A stretch of DNA of 64,000 nt from Medakamo hakoo (taxonomy: Eukaryota > Chlorophyta > Trebouxiophyceae > Coccomyxaceae), in contig CP089463.1 of assembly GCA_026636295.1 (NCBI GenBank), forward strand, positions 372,001 through 436,000. The letters are read 5' to 3'. The notes below the pieces were generated by a model. That model searched no databases and was not told where the DNA came from. It worked only from the letters and a program-made list of their open reading frames with translations. This document shows positions 8,580 through 18,846 of the stretch, in pieces (positions within the stretch are counted from its first letter, which is position 1; every line of letters starts with the position of its first letter). Both the position numbers and the translations under genes were made by a program.

Positions 8580-11500
8580 TTACGCCGCCGCGGCCAGGGC
8601 GGCTTTGCCACGGCGCCCGCCTTTGCCCTCTGCTGCACCAGCGCCCACCGCCGCCTGCTTCTTCTTTGCGTCTCCCTTGGCCAGGCGGTCTTTGTTGTCG
8701 AAGAACCCGCCGCCGCCCGCGGCCGGCGCCCACCCGTCCAGGCTGGGGGGCGCGTCCCGCGTGCCAGGACCCGCCCCCGCCAGCTCGCGCAACGGTTCCA
8801 CGCCCGTCAGCGCATTGAACGCGACGCCCAGCGCCCTGTCTGCGGCCGCTTCCGCGCCCTTTGGCCGTTCGGCCGGCGTCAGCTCCGTCGCGTCCAGGAA
8901 ACGCTGCGTGGCGGCCTCCCACGACAGCGCCGCCGCTTCTTCAGACGACAGCGGGTGCGGGTCTGTGGCCAGGGCGTGGCGCAGGCGGGACGAGAACTCG
9001 GCCGGCGTCCGGTAGGTCAGGCAGTTGCGGAAGCGCGACGCGAAAAACGCGTTGCACGGCAGGTCCGCGACCAGGACCCACTTGCCCATGGCCAGGGCTT
9101 CCGCCGTCGTCGTCGCCACCACGTCGGACGTGGACGGGTTGACCAGGACGCGGTAGCCGTGCATGCCCGGGTCCAGGTGGTCGCGCCCGCCGTGGAAGGT
9201 GAGGGGCAGGCGCCGCGCGGCCGCCGCGGCTTTCAGGGCGGGCAAGTCGTCGCCGGCGCCGAAGCAGTCGATGTGCGGTGGTGGGGACGGCGGCGGGGGC
9301 GGGGTCGTGTCGGGGGCGGGGCTGGCGGGCGCCCGGCCGCGGGCGGCGCGGGCCAGCGCCGCGCCCCACCAGCCGCCGCCCTCACCACCGGGCGGACCGC
9401 GCGCGCTGTTGTGATCCCTCGCGCCGCCACCCGCACCGCCGCCGCCCACGTCCTGTTCCATGAGGTCGAGCAGTTCGGTGTAGCCCTTTGCCCAGATGGC
9501 TTTGCCAATGAAGTAGGCGCCTTTCGGGAAGGCGGCCGACGCGGGTCCGGAGCCAGGGAGGGAGGAGGGCGGCGGCGGCGGTTTGTCGGCCACCTTGTCG
9601 CCGCCGCCCTTCTTCCCTCGCCGCTCGGCCGCCGCTTTCTCGAGCGCGGCCGCGCGCGCTTTGCCCACGTCCAGGAATGCGCCGGGCACGCCATGCACAA
9701 ACTGGGTGGTCTCGCGCGGCAAGCGCTGGACGGCGTCAGACAGCTTCACGACCTTGTGGCAGTGCACCCGGCACACAATCTCGTTGACGGCGCGCAGGGC
9801 GGCCGACTTGAGCGCGCCGCCCTCCTCGCGCGCGGCGTAGTCCAGGTAATTTGTGTGGACGACGCCGACGACGTGGGCGAACCGGTCGGCCCACCGGGCG
9901 CCGTGGTGGTACCAGGTCAGGTGTTCAGGTTCTTCCAGCACCGCCACGTCCGCGGACGACGCGGGGACACGGGCCGTCAGGTCGCCGACGGGGAGGATGG
10001 ACCCCTTCTCCGGCGCGTACCGGCCCGGGTAAAACTCCAGGCGGAAGTTGCAGGGCAGGCCCGTGCGCTCCCGCGCCCACGACCGGACGTACGCGGCCTG
10101 GTCCGACGGGCTCGCAAACCGGTGCTTGGACGGGTAGACGACCGCCTGGTCGGCCGGCGCGAGCCAGGGGACGTACAGCGTCACCTCGCGCCGCGGGTCC
10201 TGCGCCGACAGGTACGCCGCCCGCAGCAGGGGGTTGACGGCCGTGCCCGTCATCCAGGGCAGGGACGCGGTCGTGAAGATGGCGACTTTGCGGGCGGGGT
10301 CGCGGAGCGTGGAGACGCCGGCCCGGGCGGACGCGGCGGCGGCGGCGCGGCGGCGCGCCGCCTCCGTTTGGAGCGGCCCCGCCGGGCGTGCTGTGGCCTC
10401 CTCCTCCTCAGCGGCCGCGGCGGCGGCGGCGGCGGCGGCGGCAGCGGCAGCCCGCTCAGCGGACGTCCGCCGCCCACCGGCACCTTTGGGCGCCGTCAGC
10501 GCGCGGAAGGCGGCGGCCAGCGGGGCGGGGAGGTCGGCGAGGAGCGCGTCCGGCGCACGGACGGGCGCGCTGCGCGCGGGCGGCGCGGCCAGGGCGCTGA
10601 AGAGGCGGCCGGGCTGCCAGACGCCGGGCGGGAGGGGGGGCGGGAGCAGGGCCGACTCGGCCGTGACGGCGGCCGCCAGCGCCCCGCCCACCACGGGCGG
10701 CGACGGCCCCGCCACTGCCGCTGCGGCCTGGTCCCAAGCCGCCTCCGCGCCAGGCAGCGCTGCGGCGGCCGCCCCCGCGCCGCGCGCCAGCGCCGCGCCC
10801 AGCGTCGCGAGATTGTCCGACACCGTCAGCTGGGTTTCTTCAAAGGCCGCGCCCGCGGCGCGGGCGGCGGCGGCGGGGGCGGCGAGGAAGCGGGTCTGGG
10901 TGGTGTGTGGGGGGTGGGTGGGTGGGGGCGGGCGTGAGTGGGATGAATGGATGGATGGGGGAGAGAGGCAGCGCCCCCGGCGCCGTGGGGCGCGACGACG
11001 CGACAGCGGTTCCTTTCTCGCCGTCGTGCGCACGGCTCACATCCTCGGAATGGGCCATGTCCTTCACAGGACAGACACCAAGACGCCAGCGGACCCGCTG
11101 GGCCTTGCGGAGTGGGAGGAACAGGAGGGTTTGGACGGCCGCGGCGACGCTCCTTTCCCCCGCCTTTGCGCAGGGGACACCCCACCCACTCCCTCCCCCA
11201 ATTCTCCGACACCCACTCACCGTCCGGCCACGGGCGTCGCCCAGCCCGCCACCCATCCCGCGCTCCAGGGCCGCAAACAGGTCGGCGAGGCCGTCCTCCA
11301 GGCGAGGGGTGGAGGGCGTGGAGGAGGAGGAACCCGAGGCAGGCCGTCCGCGGCGCACCCTTCCCACGCCGCGCGCCGTCGACCGCAACAGCCGGGGCGC
11401 GGCCGTCAGGACGCGCCGGGCCTTGCCGCCTTTCGGCTTGGGTGGTGTGCCAGGGAGAGGGGCGGGCGTCCGCCCGCCCAGCACGGCCGGCCACGCCCAG

Positions 11501-11854
11501 TCCAGGGCGCCGGCCGAGGCGGACCGCCGCGGTGCGGGCGCGCGGTGCTGCGGCAACGCTTTAGCGCCGCGCGGCCTGGCCGCGGATGCGTGCGGAGGAG
11601 GCGCCACCGCCAGGGCCGCCGACACGACGGCCGCGCCCAGCCGGTCACGCTCAGCACGCAGGTCGTCAGCTGCTTGCGAAAGCGCGGCTTTCAGGCGTTC
11701 CTCCTCACGCTTGGCGAGGGCGGCCAGCGAGTCGGAACTCTTCCGGACTTGGGCCGACACGGTCGCAAACGCGTCCGAGGCCAGGGCGCCCATGGACGGC
11801 GGCCGGGCCAGGCCGGCGGCCGGCCGCTGGTCGGGCTGACCGGCGGCCATCGGC
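8580..11854 (-). CDS. DGD1: Digalactosyldiacylglycerol synthase (GT4 family, DGD1-like)
   Basis: Two exons on the minus strand, 11854-11221 and 10892-8580, give 981 residues. The enzyme transfers galactose from UDP-galactose to monogalactosyldiacylglycerol at the plastid envelope. Exon 1 encodes the N-terminal helical extension typical of DGD1 (VSAQVRKSSDSLAALAKREE and a basic, Ser-rich linker). Exon 2 contains KVAIFTTASLPWMTGTAVNP, EPEHLTWYHHG and VVGVVHTNYLDYA, which are diagnostic. The nucleotide-sugar part is RDHLDPGMHGYRVLVNPSTSD followed by AEALAMGKWVLVADLP and LSWEAATQRFL. A low-complexity insertion of about 60 residues separates TELLDLMEQD from IDCFGAGDD. The intron (328 nt) contains a GATG repeat at 10942-10958. 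DGD2 lacks the N-terminal extension, so DGD1 is preferred. The gene is divergent from SmG. Confidence 0.9.
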
Positions 11855-12208
11855 ATGGATGGTCTGTTTTTTGTGTGGTCGGGGCGAGGGTGTGCCGCCG
11901 CGGCCTGAGGGGGGCGTCCGCCTGGGGAATAGGAGGTGTGGGTTGAGCGAGACAAGGAAAAAAAAAACACTCGCTCTGCTCTCACAAGGTCTTTGTTTCG
12001 TGCCTGGTTTTTCGACGCGAGCCCACGCACGCCAGGCCTGCGGACGACGCGCAGCTGCTCGTAGATCTTGTCCCTCGCCGCGCCTGAAAGGAAAACAGGA
12101 CGGAAGGAGGCGACGGGCGTGTTCCTGCCCTGCCCCGAACACTGTGCCATCGCGTTCTCGCGTGCGACACGGTCCGCGCGTCCCTGACCCACGCACGCCC
12201 TCCAAGTC
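11855..12208. promoter_or_regulatory. Divergent region between the DGD gene and the SmG gene
   Basis: These 354 bases separate two start codons pointing away from each other, so they must contain both promoters and both 5' leaders. A run of ten As lies near 11952-11961. I see no TATA box that I would defend. A minus-strand frame stays open across it but has no recognisable protein content. Confidence 0.4.
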
Positions 12209-12672
12209 ATGGCCAAGGTCAACCCGCCCGAGCTGAAACGGCTCATGGACAAGAAGATGACGAGTGCGTGAATGGGTGGTGGTGGTGGGAAGGGCGGCAA
12301 AACGGGGCCTTCCTTTTTCCGCCGCCGCCGCCGGCCCCGTGCCGACCCCTCCTCTCTCTCTCCACCCTGGGCGGGGGGACAACGCGGCCCGTCATCCGAC
12401 CGCCCGCCCACTGGCTCGCCCCGTACCACGCCTCACACGCCGCGTCCACGCCGCACACCCCCTCACCAGTCACCCTCAACGGCAACCGCGTCGTCTCCGG
12501 CGTCCTGCGCGGCTTCGACCAGTTCATGAACCTGGTGCTGGACGGCGCGGTCGACGAAAAGTCGCGGGAGGACATGGGCATGGTCGTCCTGCGCGGCGCG
12601 TCGGTGATCACGATTGAAGCCCTGGAATTCGTGCCGACTGAGGGCGGTGGCGGCGGCCCGGGCGGGGGGTGA
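12209..12672 (+). CDS. SNRPG: Small nuclear ribonucleoprotein G (SmG)
   Basis: Two exons, 12209-12263 and 12470-12672, encode 85 residues, close to the 76 of human SmG. SmG is one subunit of the heptameric Sm ring that binds spliceosomal snRNAs. Exon 1 gives MAKVNPPELKRLMDKKMT, the standard N-terminal helix. Exon 2 gives the Sm1 motif (ITLNGNRVVSGVLRGFDQFM, NLVLDGAV) and the Sm2 motif (MGMVVLRGASVITIEALE). The RGASV/IRGxS signature is characteristic of Sm2. The intron uses donor GTGCGT and acceptor CTCACCAG. The C-terminal tail is a short Gly-rich extension. Confidence 0.93.
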
Positions 12673-12916
12673 AGAGGTTGCAAGAAAAAAACGCACGTGG
12701 GGTTGCGGTGTCGACGCAAGTGTGTGTTGGTTCTGGTGTTGGTCTTACAAAAAATGCTCTCAAAAAAAAAAACACTCGACGCGTGTGCCGGCCTAGTGCC
12801 GGACCCGCACAATCAAAACGTGGTTGGGGGGCAGGTTGCGTTTCCTCCACACCTGGATGGAACAAAAACAAAACCCGTGCGTGCCCGCCGTCAAAAATGC
12901 TTTCCGCCCGTTCTCT

Positions 12917-14827
12917 TCAGTCCACGGGTCCCTCGCGCAGCCGTGCCAGCAGCTCGCACCAGGGCCGCCAGTTGTGCTCGTCGAACATCAGGTCGCCCAT
13001 GCGCAGAAAGGTGAGCTGTGCCAGGCGGCCCGCGGCCGCCGACCGGCCCAGGGCCGACGCGTGGATTTTGTCCAGGGCCTGCGAGTCGAAGCGGAGGAGG
13101 GCGTTCTCGCCCGTGAGCGGCACGCCGCGCGCGGCGGCCGCGGTGATCACCTGATTCAGCAGGCCTTCCGGGCTGGCCTCGCACTCGGGCGGGAACTCCG
13201 TATCCCGGGCCTCCACGCACGTGAAGGACGCCCGCACGCCCAGGCGGGCGAGCTCGTCGAAGATGGGGCCGTACCCGCACCGGTGGCGCGTGTTGTAGTA
13301 GCCCGTCGTCAGCTCGGCCGCGTGCGCGCGCGAGCGGAACCACCAGTGCACGCCGGCCAGCTTGGCGCCGAGGTGGACGACGCCTGGCGTGGCCGGGCCG
13401 GCGGCGGGGTGGGCGGCGGCCAGGCCTCCTGCCCCGCCTCCACCCCCCGCCAGCGTCGCCGAGGCCACGGGCCCCCCGGCTTTGGCCGCCGCGTCGCGCG
13501 CCGCGCTCAGCACGCGCACGCCGTGCTCGATGAGCGCGCCCGAGTAAAAGCCCAGGAAGAAGGCGCCGTAGGGCGAGTCCCACCCGCCGCCGGGGCCGTC
13601 GTAGAAGAAGGGGGAGTGCCAGGGCACGTCCGAGTAGCGCCCGGCGTCGGCCGGCGGCGCGCCCCAGCCCGGCTCGCCCGCCGCCGCGGCGGCCCGCCGC
13701 AGCGCCGCGAGCATGTGGGCGTCGTAGCACTGGAACTCGCCGATGCCGGGGAAGCGCCAGCCGGACGCTTCCCGGTACGACGGGTACCGCCACTCGCCGG
13801 CCGGGCCCAGCCCCACCGTCAGTTCGGTGATGGTGCTGCCCAGGAGGCTGCGGAAGCGGGAGCTGAACGCGCCGACGAAGGCCGCGTACGCTTCGACAGG
13901 CGTGCGCAAGGGAGCGCGGCGCCGCCAAAAGCCGCCGGCCGCCCCGCTGGCGCCGCCGCCGCCGCCGCCGCCCCAGCGCAGCGGGCCGGGCAAGAGCGGT
14001 AGGTCGTCCGTGCCCAGGGACAGGCACTCGGTCGTCCGGCGCCCGCCCGCGTCCGCGTAAAACAGGTCCGGGTGGTCCTCGCCCGCGGCCAGCACCCACG
14101 GCGGCAGCGGGACGTGGCACGTGTCGCCCACATTGCCGCCCGCCGCGTGGAAAGACATGACGGCCTGGACTTTGAGGCCGTGCGCGGCGCACCGCTCGAA
14201 GAGGGCGGCGTACGCGCCCCACTCGTACGCGCCCGGCCCCCGGCCCTCGCACACGCCCCACCAGACGTCGACCATCACGCCCTCCGTCCCCGCGGCCGCA
14301 AGGTTGGCGAGCGCGGCGTCCAGGGCGCGGCCGCGCGTCAGGACGGGCTTCTGCGTGGCTGGGTCCAACCACACAGTGTCCAGCGGCAGCATGACAAAGA
14401 CTGGGACGCCAGGGCGGCGGCCTGAAGTGGACGGGCCGGCGTCGGCGCCGGCGTCGGAGGGAGACGTGGTCGGCGGCGGCCTGTGCGGCACGCTCAGCGA
14501 CCGCAGTTCCTCGTGGTTTTTTGCAAAGCCGCCCGTCAGGGCCGACCACTGCGAAGGCGGGGCGTCCGTCGGGCCCTGTGCGGTGTGTGGGGTGTGGGGG
14601 TGGCGGTGAGGGGCGGGCCTGTGGTGAAGCGTTTTTTTTTTGCTCTTTCGTCGCTGGCGAAAGGAGTCGAATGCTGCGTTGCCGTCCTCGTCGCCGAAAA
14701 CCGCGGGCAAAAACGGAAGGTTCCGTGCAACACACACCGCTCGCGTGACGCCTGAGCGTCGGCGGCCGGTCGGCCGTGGCCGCGCCGGGGCGGCCGGCGC
14801 GCGGGCCGGCCGCAGGAGCGTCGACAT
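12917..14827 (-). CDS. BAM: Plastid beta-amylase (glycoside hydrolase family 14)
   Basis: Two exons on the minus strand, 14827-14738 and 14575-12917, encode 582 residues. The enzyme releases maltose from the non-reducing ends of starch chains. Exon 1 encodes only a transit-peptide-like segment (MSTLLRPARAPAAPARPRP). GH14 landmarks follow: VPVFVMLPLDTVWL, GVMVDVWWGVCEG, VMSFHAAGGNVGDTC. The catalytic acid lies in GLGPAGEWRYPSY and the catalytic base in LTGENALLRFD. HWWFRSRAHAAELTTGYYN and the final MGDLMFDEHNWRPW segment complete the barrel. Gly-rich insertions interrupt two loops (near 13950 and 13430). The intron (162 nt) is a multiple of three and stop-free, so a predictor could easily miss it; it contains a run of nine As in the sense direction. 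The gene is divergent from bS21m, with 136 bp between starts. Confidence 0.93.
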   Translation of the reverse strand: MSTLLRPARAPAAPARPRPTGRRRSGVTRAVCVARNLPFLPAVFGDEDGNAAFDSFRQRRKSKKKTLHHRPAPHRHPHTPHTAQGPTDAPPSQWSALTGGFAKNHEELRSLSVPHRPPPTTSPSDAGADAGPSTSGRRPGVPVFVMLPLDTVWLDPATQKPVLTRGRALDAALANLAAAGTEGVMVDVWWGVCEGRGPGAYEWGAYAALFERCAAHGLKVQAVMSFHAAGGNVGDTCHVPLPPWVLAAGEDHPDLFYADAGGRRTTECLSLGTDDLPLLPGPLRWGGGGGGGASGAAGGFWRRRAPLRTPVEAYAAFVGAFSSRFRSLLGSTITELTVGLGPAGEWRYPSYREASGWRFPGIGEFQCYDAHMLAALRRAAAAAGEPGWGAPPADAGRYSDVPWHSPFFYDGPGGGWDSPYGAFFLGFYSGALIEHGVRVLSAARDAAAKAGGPVASATLAGGGGGAGGLAAAHPAAGPATPGVVHLGAKLAGVHWWFRSRAHAAELTTGYYNTRHRCGYGPIFDELARLGVRASFTCVEARDTEFPPECEASPEGLLNQVITAAAARGVPLTGENALLRFDSQALDKIHASALGRSAAAGRLAQLTFLRMGDLMFDEHNWRPWCELLARLREGPVD

Positions 14828-14963
14828 GGACCGCACTCGGAGTGAATGGAGCGGGAAGGCGTGAGTGACGGCGCACCTCCCCCGCCCAACGGCGACGGCG
14901 ACGGCGCGTGCTCACTCACTACAGCGAAAGAGAGAGGGAAAAACTGAGGGGGCGCCCGCGCAC
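14828..14963. promoter_or_regulatory. Short bidirectional promoter between beta-amylase and bS21m
   Basis: Only 136 bases separate the two start codons, which point outwards, so both transcripts must start within or very near this segment. It is GC-rich with no visible TATA box. A pyrimidine/purine switch occurs at about 14920-14945 (GAAAGAGAGAGGG...). Confidence 0.45.
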
Positions 14964-15519
14964 ATGGTCATGTCCCGCCTCGCCTTAGCCGCCCGCCTGC
15001 ATGCCCTGCTGGGCGCGGCCAGCTCGTCCCTGGGCGCCACATTGGGCCCGTCCAGTCTCGCTGCCGCTGCTGCGGGCGCGACGGCCGGCAGCGCCGCCGC
15101 CGCTTCGGCCGCCTCCACCTCCCGCCGCTCCTACGTCCGCGTGCCCGTCGTCCGCAACCAGGTGCGGGGGGCTGTGCTTGTGCTTACCGTCGCGCAAGAG
15201 GCAGAGTTGGGCATGCGTGCATTCTGGCGGGCTTTCCTCGCGCGCCTTCGATCGGTCCGCTCGCGCGCTCCGAACCTCCGGCCCTCGCCCCTCATCACGC
15301 CTCTCCCCTCCATCACCACAGATCTCCTCCGCCCTGAAAGACGTCTCCCGCATCATGCGCGCCGACGGCCTACAGTCCCAGCTATGGGAAGCCCAGGTTT
15401 TTACACGCCCGGCCCTGCGGCGGGTGGCCGACGCCAAAGCGAGCGCAGCACGCGCTGCGCGCCGCCGCTTTCGGTGGTCCATGGGCTGGGTGGCCCGCCG
15501 CCGGGAGCGCGGCTTTTAG
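14964..15519 (+). CDS. Mitochondrial ribosomal protein bS21m (probable)
   Basis: Two exons, 14964-15161 and 15322-15519, each 198 nt, give 131 residues. A second in-frame ATG at 14970 is equally possible. The first part is an Ala/Ser-rich organelle presequence without acidic residues. The mature part matches small-subunit protein S21: VRVPVVRN (beta segment), then ISSALKDVSRIMRADGLQSQ, FTRPALRR and an Arg-rich C-terminal helix. The pattern of hydrophobics, the FxxPxxRR element and the basic tail are those of bS21. Location in mitochondria rather than plastids is inferred from the presequence and is not certain. The gene is divergent from beta-amylase. Confidence 0.65.
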
Positions 15520-15679
15520 AAGAGAGGGCGGAGGGAGTGTAGAAAAGTGTGAAGAAGGAGATTAAAAACCCGATTTGCAACTCTCGCTCATGCCACGGCC
15601 TCGCCCGTCCCCCCTTTTTTTCATCCATCCGCCCCCTCCTGCATCCCTCCATCCCCGCACACACTCCCCGCACTGTCTC

Positions 15680-18193
15680 TCACTCCAACTCCGCCATGGG
15701 CTCGCCCGCCCCGGCCGCGGCATCTTCCTCCATGCCCTCGCCATTGGCAGCAGGCTCGCCCTCGGCCGGGCACTCGCCCGCCGGCTCGCCCGCCGCGGCA
15801 GCGGGCTCAGGCTCGGCCGGCAGCGGCGGCGCGGGTTTCGGCGTCGCCAAGATGGGCTCGCACACCCGCCGCAGCGTCGCCTCCTTTTTGGCCGCGTCGC
15901 CCGCCGTGAAGACTGGGTCGGATGTGGGCGGCGTGGACGAGGCGAGCGACCGTTTTTCGGCCAGCCAGGCGAGCGCGGCGTCGGCTTCCGACACAACCTT
16001 GGCGCGGTCAGCGTCCGCGATGTGCGCGGCGGCGGGCGCGGCCGCGGCCGCTTTGAAGCCCGTCGCGGCCGCTTCCAGGGCCGCCGCAGCAGCGGGCGCG
16101 GCGCTCGCTTCGGCGGCGCGGGACTCGACGGGCCCGCCCAGGCCCTTGAGCTCGTCCAGCTTGGCCGCGTAGACCGAGCGCGCGACGTCCTCGCCCTCAT
16201 CATACAGCCAGTCCTCCGCCTTTTCCAGGGCCGCGCCGATGGCCTCCTTTTCACCGTCGGTCGCGTACACGCCCAGCGAGTCGGCCAGGCGGTTGCGCAG
16301 GGAGTAGATGTACGCTTCCACCGCGTTTTTGGCGTCGGCCTTTTCTTCTTGCGCCTTGGCCTGCAGCGCCATCTGCAGCTCGGCCTCGCACATTTCGGCC
16401 AACTCCGGCGGGGGGACGGACGGCGTGGCCGTGACGTCAAAGCCGACGGTGTGCTTTTTGACGCGTTTTTTCTTGGGGGCGGGGGCAGCGGCCGCGGGAG
16501 CGGCAGCCGGAGCAGCCGCGTCGCCTTCCTCCATCGGCGCGTCGGCGGGCGGGGCGGCCGGCGCGTCTGCGCCACCGCCACCCGCACCACCAGCCTCCGC
16601 CATCGGCTCGTCGCCCGCCGCGTCCGACGGCGTCGCGTCCGGACCGGCCGCCGCCTCCTCACCCTCCACTTCCTCCTCCTCCACCTGCTGCACGTACTCG
16701 ACGCCGAGCACGCCGTGCAGGTTGAGCTTGACCTTGACCTTCAGCTTGGCTTTCGTGCCTTCGGGCCGGGCGGGCGTGACCAGCGGCGGGCCGATCGTCC
16801 AGGCCGCGATGGCCCGGTCCGCGCCCGCGGGCAGGTGGGCGTCGGGCGCGTACGCCGCCGTCAGCTCAAAGGGCGCGTCCCGGACGAACGTCAGCACCTT
16901 CGCCGACGGCACGGGCCCGCCGCGCTCAAACAGGAGGGTGGACGTGCGCTCGCCCGTGTCGGGTTTGGCCCACGCCACCTCCACGCCATACGGGCAGGCT
17001 TCCACGACCTCGAAGTCGCGCACCCGGAAGATGGGGGACAGCATGGCGCAGTTGAGGGCGGCGCCACGGGAGACGGCTTCCTTGGCGTTGAGGGTGCGGG
17101 ACGGCGGCGACCCGAACACGGCCTGGACGGTCTCGGCCAGGGCCGGCATGCGGGACGCGCCGCCGATGACTTCGACGGCCGCGATGTCGGCCGGGGACAG
17201 GCCCGCCTGCTTCAGGGCGGCTTCCATGGGCGACCGCATGCGGCCCAGCGCGTCCTTGACGGAGGGCAGGGCCAGGAACGCCTCGCGCGTCATGAACCCT
17301 TGCGCGTCGACTTCGGGCGTCAGGCCTTCCACGGACATGGGCGCTTCCGGGATGGAGGACAGCAGTTTCTTCAGCTTCTCGCACCCCAGGCGCAGGCGGA
17401 AGGAGGACTTGGGCGAGTCCCGGGCGTCCACCTTGTACTTGGCCTTGAACTCTTCGGCAAAGTGGTCAAAGAGGGCTTCATCAAACACGCGGCCGCCCAG
17501 GTCCCGGTCCCACGCGTGCGCTTTGACGGCGAGGCGGCCTTTGGTGAAGGAGACGATGGAGACTTGCAGGGCGTCGGCGCCCGCGTCGACGAACGCGACG
17601 TTCAGGGGGGGCGCACCGCCGTCGGGCAGGTCGGTCTTGTAGATGCCGTACGCGAGCGCGGCCGCCGTCGTTTCGTTCAGCAGGCGCAAGCACGACACGC
17701 CCGCGATTTCCGCGGCCGCCAGCACGGCGTGCCGCTCCCGCTCAGTGAAATACGTCGGCACCGTCAGCACGCAGTCCGTGACGGGAGAGCCGTCCGCCGC
17801 GGCCACGGCCTTCTGGTCGACGATGACCATGGCGAGCAGCTGTTCGGGCGTGAAGGTGCGTTCCTCGCCCAGGTAGTTGACGGCGACGGCGCAGCCGCCG
17901 CGGCCGTCCGGGGCGGGGACGACCTTGTACGGCAAGCGCGCGATGTCGGACTGCAAGCCCGGGTCGTCGAACTTTTTGCCCAGCAAGCGCTTGATCCCCG
18001 AAATCGTGTTGCGCGGGTTGACGGTGAGCGCGCCGACCGCGTCGGTGCCCAGCGCGCGCGTGTTTTGGCCAAACGACACCAGCGTCGGCGTCTCGCGTTT
18101 GGATTCCTTGTTCAGCAGGACGTCCACGCCGCGCTTGCGGGCGACGGCGATGCAGGACGCCTGGTCGCCGACGTCGATGCCGGCGACCGACAT
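15680..18193 (-). CDS. HSP110: HSP110-type chaperone (HSP70 superfamily nucleotide exchange factor)
   Basis: A single exon of 837 residues. Family members act as nucleotide exchange factors for HSP70 and hold unfolded proteins in the cytosol. The ATPase domain starts MSVAGIDVGDQASCIAVARK and shows KRETPTLVSFGQNTR, PTYFTERERHAVLAAAEIAG, LRLLNETTAAALAYGI, AFVDAGADALQVSI and AVEVIGGASRMPALAETV. The substrate-binding domain (about residues 390-500) is followed by the long acidic and Pro/Ala-rich linker typical of HSP110 (VEEEEVEGEEAAAG and onward). A helical lid follows (AVEAYIYSLRNRLADSLG, LEKAEDWLYDEGEDV). The C-terminus ends in an acidic tail, EPMAELE. Length and linker separate it from canonical HSP70s of about 650 residues. 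Confidence 0.93.
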   Translation of the reverse strand: MSVAGIDVGDQASCIAVARKRGVDVLLNKESKRETPTLVSFGQNTRALGTDAVGALTVNPRNTISGIKRLLGKKFDDPGLQSDIARLPYKVVPAPDGRGGCAVAVNYLGEERTFTPEQLLAMVIVDQKAVAAADGSPVTDCVLTVPTYFTERERHAVLAAAEIAGVSCLRLLNETTAAALAYGIYKTDLPDGGAPPLNVAFVDAGADALQVSIVSFTKGRLAVKAHAWDRDLGGRVFDEALFDHFAEEFKAKYKVDARDSPKSSFRLRLGCEKLKKLLSSIPEAPMSVEGLTPEVDAQGFMTREAFLALPSVKDALGRMRSPMEAALKQAGLSPADIAAVEVIGGASRMPALAETVQAVFGSPPSRTLNAKEAVSRGAALNCAMLSPIFRVRDFEVVEACPYGVEVAWAKPDTGERTSTLLFERGGPVPSAKVLTFVRDAPFELTAAYAPDAHLPAGADRAIAAWTIGPPLVTPARPEGTKAKLKVKVKLNLHGVLGVEYVQQVEEEEVEGEEAAAGPDATPSDAAGDEPMAEAGGAGGGGADAPAAPPADAPMEEGDAAAPAAAPAAAAPAPKKKRVKKHTVGFDVTATPSVPPPELAEMCEAELQMALQAKAQEEKADAKNAVEAYIYSLRNRLADSLGVYATDGEKEAIGAALEKAEDWLYDEGEDVARSVYAAKLDELKGLGGPVESRAAEASAAPAAAAALEAAATGFKAAAAAPAAAHIADADRAKVVSEADAALAWLAEKRSLASSTPPTSDPVFTAGDAAKKEATLRRVCEPILATPKPAPPLPAEPEPAAAAGEPAGECPAEGEPAANGEGMEEDAAAGAGEPMAELE

Positions 18194-18846
18194 GGCTGTG
18201 TCTGGGTTGGGGGGAGGGGTGGTGCCTGCGGAAGGTTGGAAGCGAGGGAGCGCGTGAGGGAAGAAGCGAGCGGAAGGAGGCCGCCGTCCAGCGATCTAGC
18301 CGACAGGCCACACAGTTTTTTCGCTTCTTTTTTGCACCCTGTCAAAGGCCAACGTCTTCACGCATCGGCGCATTGGCCGGGGGCGGGCGTGCGAGGGCGG
18401 AAATGTGCGGCGGCGGCGGGCGCGAAAGAAGGCGCGGAGCCTTCTCGTGCGCGCTTGCCGCGCGCAGAAAAAACGGGCGGTCCAACGCCTGGTTGGGCCC
18501 AGCCCAGCGATCTGCACGCTTCTAGGCGACCACCGTGGATCAGGCAGGCTTCGTGGCGGTGAATGGGAGCGTGTGCGGCCAAGCAAACGCACCTGGAGGA
18601 CGGGACACAAGCGCTCCGCTGTTTCCGCAAATGCACTTTGCTCACTGCGCCCATCGGCCGCGCGCCTAGCTCTATCGAGCCGGCACAAGAAAGGAAAAAA
18701 CGCGCGGCCCGCAGCACGCGGCCAGCCTTCCTCCTCGCGGCCTGGCCATTCGATTGGAGGCACAGCCGCACGCCCGACAAGGCGCGTCACCGGTGTGGAA
18801 GGCACGTTGGGCAAGGCGCGCAACACACACCGCCCTCTGCTTGGCC
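18194..18846. promoter_or_regulatory. Divergent region between HSP110 and the eEF1A methyltransferase gene
   Basis: These 653 bases lie between two outward-pointing starts. An inverted repeat with 6-bp arms (GAAGGC...GCCTTC, 5-nt loop) sits at 18428-18444. The GAA and TTC triplets there are not spaced in the 5-bp register of a heat-shock element, so I do not call one. Otherwise I see nothing recognisable; a minus-strand frame across it has no family features. Confidence 0.35.

Noticed and set aside
8427-10937. An 836-residue open frame on the plus strand opposite the DGD gene
   Set aside because: It is a GC-rich shadow frame with Arg/Gly-rich content and no family motifs; the opposite strand encodes a clear galactosyltransferase.
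18428-18444. Possible heat-shock element upstream of HSP110
   Set aside because: The GAA and TTC triplets of the inverted repeat are not in the 5-bp register that heat-shock factor trimers require.
15575-18562. A 995-residue open frame on the plus strand opposite HSP110
   Set aside because: Antisense frames remain open because stop codons are rare in this composition; HSP110 on the other strand is unambiguous.
18490-18600. Candidate tRNA-like segment in the HSP110 upstream region
   Set aside because: No T-loop GTTCRA motif and no cloverleaf pairing could be built by hand.
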